Shown: positions 38,749-41,372 of the stretch, piece after piece
How positions within the stretch are numbered: the stretch's first letter is position 1
Layout: each line of letters opens with the position of its first letter
Assembly (NCBI RefSeq): GCF_900182955.1
Contig: NZ_FXUL01000034.1
Location: 1 to 41,372, forward strand
From: Noviherbaspirillum suwonense
Lineage (GTDB): Bacteria > Pseudomonadota > Gammaproteobacteria > Burkholderiales > Burkholderiaceae_D
Direction of reading: 5' to 3'
DNA: 41,372 bases
The notes under the pieces: model-generated
Seen by the model: the letters and a program-made list of their open reading frames with translations, nothing else
Databases searched by the model: none
What the model was told of the DNA's origin: nothing
Position numbers and translations under genes: made by a program

Positions 38749-38788
38749 CCAGGCGTTGCGTTCACCTGGCTTAGGAGAATGAGAAACA
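38749..38788 (-). promoter_or_regulatory. Shared leader module, gene 38031-38723
   Basis: Box TGTTTCTCATTCTCCTA on the minus strand (38772-38788; one base shorter than the others), then hairpin CCAGG-tgaacgcaacg-CCTGG (38749-38769). The box ends 48 bases before the ATG. Confidence 0.5.
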
Positions 38789-39116
38789 GGGAAATGGAAG
38801 GTTTGGGGTTAGCCTGGCCGGCCGCACTGACACGCGTCGGCGCAGCCGCAGCGAGGGGCGAGATGACTCATCTTTGGCATGTTTGCTTAAGTACTTACCT
38901 GCCAGAATGAGAGTTTAAATAGGGGTCAGCAGATGGCCAAATTTAGGCCAAAGCGCTTTCCTTTCAAAGAATTCGTACACACCGACTAAAGCAATACGAT
39001 CCATTGCAAAAAATATCTTCCTCTCATACGCTGGTACTGCAGGGGTAATCGCTCCGCACACAAAGCACGTTTAAGAGTAATATCTTTTTCACATTAATCC
39101 AAACCAATGTACTTTC
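38789..39116. other. Intergenic region, no gene seen
   Basis: Divergent region between the 38031-38723 gene and the AT-rich gene. It contains a ten-base palindrome TAAGTACTTA (38888-38897) and a hairpin TGGCC-aaattta-GGCCA (38934-38950). The part nearest 39116 is AT-rich. No convincing reading frame. Confidence 0.6.
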
Positions 39117-39129
39117 AGGAGTCACGACC

Positions 39130-40119
39130 TTGTTTGAAAATAGCGATATTGATAAGCTCACTTTTGAAGAAATTCCTCTTGATAGAGATTGCTACCTTAT
39201 GAGCGAAATTTACATGAAGGAATTTGACGAGGCACTGGAAAAGATGCTTAGAGGAGAAGAATGTAGTCCTTACAAAGTAGGCTACGTTAGTCAGGTCTCT
39301 GTAAGAAAAATTAACAACGCCTCCTTGGAGCTTTCTTGGTACCCAAACACATATACGAGATTTCACGAAGTTTCAGTTACTCTGCCAAAGGATATGGTCA
39401 GGACATCTTTGGATTGTTGGAAATACGATATTAAACCCTACATTTTCGTAGATCATGAGTGGCTTGAACATCTCCACGTACGAGAATATTCTGTATTCGC
39501 ATTGGTTGATGCAATAGGGGTTAAAAATGCAATTAGGGACAATGCTTTAAGTAAAGAGAAGTTGATTAGTCTAAGAGAGAAAATAGACGAGTTGGCTGAG
39601 AGGCACACTGATATATCATTTATTTCGTTTGCTGATAGCTTAATTCTTAAAAGCAACTGGGATGTAGGCTATTTTCACAAAGGGATTAAATGCTCATATA
39701 GTCCAGAAATGCTCTTGCATGTTATCAAGGAGATTGATTTAATTTATCAAACCATTCTTGACCTTAAAATTTACGCTGTGCTTACACAAGGAAGCAATGA
39801 GTACTTTGGCGAGTCGTTGCTTCATATATCAAAAACTAAGAATCATGTTTGCTTAAACAGTTTGGGCGTCCCTTTTGCAGAACTACTGGCAATTGAGAGC
39901 GCTGCAAAAAAAGCTATCAAATCAGGTGAGCATCCTCCTATGCAACTGTACATTGATGAACAGTTTTATCATTCATTGAAGTTTAAATTCGAATTCGAAA
40001 AAAGCGCGAAACCTAAAAATGCATATGTAGCCATAATGAAGTCCCATCAACCGAGTTATTTTTACTCTACTTGTGACACGCTAATTGCCAACTTAGACAA
40101 CAAACCAGATGAAAATTAA
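39130..40119 (+). CDS. AT-rich orphan gene, 329 residues
   Basis: The start is TTG at 39130, eight bases after AGGAG; no ATG in this frame fits better. Base composition and codon use are clearly more AT-rich than the neighbours, suggesting recent transfer. The product is soluble. The C-terminal half has ordered blocks: HTDISFISFADSLILKSNW, MLLHVIKEIDLIYQTIL, IYAVLTQGSNEYFGESLLHISKTKNHVCLNSLGVPFAELLAIESAAKKAI and PPMQLYIDEQFYHSLKFK. The FADS and TQGSNEYFGE blocks distantly recall class III nucleotide cyclases, but I cannot confirm this. It lies next to an insertion sequence. Confidence 0.75.
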   Translation: MFENSDIDKLTFEEIPLDRDCYLMSEIYMKEFDEALEKMLRGEECSPYKVGYVSQVSVRKINNASLELSWYPNTYTRFHEVSVTLPKDMVRTSLDCWKYDIKPYIFVDHEWLEHLHVREYSVFALVDAIGVKNAIRDNALSKEKLISLREKIDELAERHTDISFISFADSLILKSNWDVGYFHKGIKCSYSPEMLLHVIKEIDLIYQTILDLKIYAVLTQGSNEYFGESLLHISKTKNHVCLNSLGVPFAELLAIESAAKKAIKSGEHPPMQLYIDEQFYHSLKFKFEFEKSAKPKNAYVAIMKSHQPSYFYSTCDTLIANLDNKPDEN

Positions 40120-40384
40120 CGATGTTGACTTAATTTAACTCAGACTTTCACCTCAGATAACGTACAGCGCAAGCTTAAGGCGTTTTTATCGCGAGGCAGC
40201 GAAACATATCGGGTCGCAGCTAACGTTTGATTTCCGGATCAGCACAATATGTCGAGTATGTCTTTCAGCGCAATGTAGTATTCACTATATAGCGCTTTTC
40301 CCCCAAAGGAGCATTCCTCGAAACCACCTTTACGGACGGTCCCTCTTAGCGCGGTTGTCTATTTAGTCGACGCTTATATGGACG
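40120..40384. other. Region between orphan gene and insertion sequence
   Basis: No gene or strong terminator recognised. The sequence is mixed in composition and may contain the target flank of the insertion sequence. The element's end is probably near GGAGACGTCCATATAAG on the minus strand (about 40369-40392), but it cannot be fixed without another copy. Confidence 0.4.
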
Positions 40385-40646
40385 TCTCCTGGAATGCAAG
40401 CTTTAGCAGTATGAAATGTCAACGGAGGTTCGCAGTCTTATATACGGCCTGTTTATGCAGGCGTTTTATCCTGCTGGCCCGGATGGCATTCGCGGGCAAG
40501 GTTCCTATCTGAAAAGCGGGCTTGATGCCCTGGCCGACTAGCGGATTGTCCTTGCCCCGTTTTACCTGTTGACCCATCACTTTGCTGGTGCCTGCTCTCC
40601 TTTACAACGCTGTCATGATCCCTAATCGAATAAGGCTACGCGTGCT
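40385..40646 (-). ncRNA. Possible guide (bridge/seeker) RNA region of the IS
   Basis: IS1111-group elements encode a structured guide RNA in the non-coding DNA after the transposase gene. This stretch has the right place and length, with possible stems such as GCCTGCATAAACAGGC. The RNA itself is not shown; the call rests on family knowledge and position. Confidence 0.35.
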
Positions 40647-41372
40647 TCATGCCGCAACCATTTCATCAGAATTCCATATAGCCTGATCAAAGGCTTTACC
40701 TTTGATCAGGACCGCCCAGGCGGTACGTGCAAGCTTGTTGGCCAGGGCCGCGACGACGACGCAGTACGGCCTTCGCAGCAAGAGGGCGGTAACCCACGCC
40801 GACCGGCTGCATCGGGCAATGATCGCCCTCGCACCGTGCATTAACAAGGTCCTCACGTACGGGTCTCCACGCTTGGAAATACCCAGTTGCCGGATCTTCC
40901 CGCCAGTGCCCGTTTGTCGTGGCGTCAAGCCCAGCCATGCGGCAAATTGCCGGCCGCTACGGAAACCGTGAATGTCGGTGGCAGTGGCAGCCAGGGCGGT
41001 TGCTGTCAGTGGACCAATGCCTGGTATGGTTTGCAACGCCTGCATCTGCGGATTCTGTTTGCCTAAGGCGGCCAGACGCCCGTCGATGTGATCGATGTCT
41101 TCCTGAAGCTTGTTGATGCGCGTGAGTTGCTCCAGCACGCTTTCGGTAATAACCCCAGGTAGTCTATCGCCGGCTTTAGCCAGCTCGGTCTGAATCTTTT
41201 GCAGCAAGGCATGATGCCCTTCTGGGAGCACCACGCCAAACTCGTACAGCAATCCTCTTAGCGCGTTGGTCTGCATGATGCGCATCTTCATCAGTTGAGA
41301 ACGCATCCGATGCAAGGCGAGGCAGGCTTGTTGCTGCTCACTCTTGACGGGCACTTCCCGGATATGGGGTTG
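40647..41372 (-). CDS. IS110-family transposase, C-terminal part
   Basis: About 241 residues are visible; the frame is open to the window edge (QPHIREVPVKSEQQQACLALHRMRSQLMKMR), so the N-terminal DEDD RuvC-like domain is outside. A long coiled-coil segment follows (LLQKIQTELAKAGDRLPGVITESVLEQLTRINKLQEDIDHIDGRLAAL). The C-terminal Transposase_20 domain is clear: MQALQTIPGIGPLTATALAATATDIHGFRSGRQFAAWLGLTPRQTGTGGKIRQLGISKRGDPYVRTLLMHGARAII. This helix-hairpin-helix-type order is diagnostic of IS110/IS1111 recombinases. The internal GTG at 41354 is not the true start. No frameshift is visible. Confidence 0.93.
   Translation of the reverse strand, partial: QPHIREVPVKSEQQQACLALHRMRSQLMKMRIMQTNALRGLLYEFGVVLPEGHHALLQKIQTELAKAGDRLPGVITESVLEQLTRINKLQEDIDHIDGRLAALGKQNPQMQALQTIPGIGPLTATALAATATDIHGFRSGRQFAAWLGLTPRQTGTGGKIRQLGISKRGDPYVRTLLMHGARAIIARCSRSAWVTALLLRRPYCVVVAALANKLARTAWAVLIKGKAFDQAIWNSDEMVAA

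Larger units (their letters stand above)
40385..41372 (-). mobile_element. IS110/IS1111-type insertion sequence, partial
   Basis: The element contains an IS110-family transposase frame that runs off the right edge of the window, with about 260 bases of non-coding DNA after its stop. The left boundary given is an estimate from where the typical terminal sequence seems to lie. IS110 elements usually make no target duplication and lack long terminal inverted repeats, so the ends are hard to see. Confidence 0.6.

Noticed and set aside
1-41372. tRNA or rRNA genes, phage structural genes, conjugation genes, antibiotic resistance genes
   Set aside because: None recognised on either strand.

Overview
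The window looks like part of a large plasmid or other accessory replicon of a betaproteobacterium, most likely Burkholderiales and perhaps Oxalobacteraceae. This taxonomic placement is an inference from protein style (H-NS of the short MASLKEIQAQI type, RdgC, a methyl-accepting chemotaxis protein ending NWEEF, a CAP-domain lipoprotein) and a moderately high GC content. The plasmid character rests on a parMR-type segregation operon (26088-27708) preceded by a cluster of short palindromes, a repeat-dense non-coding zone with iteron-like repeats, and a set of DNA-processing genes (secreted PLD nuclease, adenine methylase, YqaJ exonuclease, GHKL ATPase, Fbh1/UvrD-like helicase, RdgC). No replication initiator, conjugation gene, tRNA or rRNA was recognised.

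Layout. 0.6-4.1 kb: minus-strand hypothetical genes, most with a strong ribosome binding site and their own intrinsic terminator. 4.4-9.8 kb: an H-NS-like protein, then a minus-strand signalling group (chemoreceptor, CheW, Cache-PAS-GGDEF-EAL protein), with a divergent AraC-family regulator at 9990. 10.9-15.6 kb: more single hypothetical genes, a membrane-tethered Mrr-like nuclease with a small exported partner, and a CAP lipoprotein. 15.7-17.6 kb: an rdgC-led operon ending in an XRE regulator. 17.7-20.0 kb: a lipoprotein, small ORFs and a TMEM175-family channel. 20.1-22.6 kb: a tightly overlapping operon of a superfamily 1 helicase, a small basic protein and two tiny membrane proteins.

22.6-25.1 kb is about 2.4 kb of non-coding, purine-rich DNA built from several families of degenerate repeats. 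It is followed by a hypothetical gene with G-tracts at its 5' end, then the putative centromere and parM-parR. 27.8-32.6 kb holds four plus-strand DNA-processing genes; the last three are each followed by a terminator. 32.7-37.0 kb has a small gene diverging from a NarL-type response regulator, a hybrid histidine kinase, and an unusual protein with a possible sigma region 2-like segment and two helix-turn-helix-like segments. 37.2-38.7 kb has small minus-strand genes, including a 25-residue hydrophobic microprotein. The right end holds an AT-rich orphan gene with a TTG start and the 3' part of an IS110/IS1111-type transposase cut by the window edge.

The most unusual feature is a recurrent upstream module. 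At least eight single-gene units share a box of the form TGTKnnYCATWYCTCCT, most often followed by a short hairpin of variable sequence and then a strong ribosome binding site. Most also end in a terminator, giving a cassette-like arrangement on both strands. Three other points deserve checking: the repeat zone beside the segregation locus, the helicase/micro-membrane-protein operon, and the sigma-like regulator. All functional statements come from reading the sequence; no searches were run.
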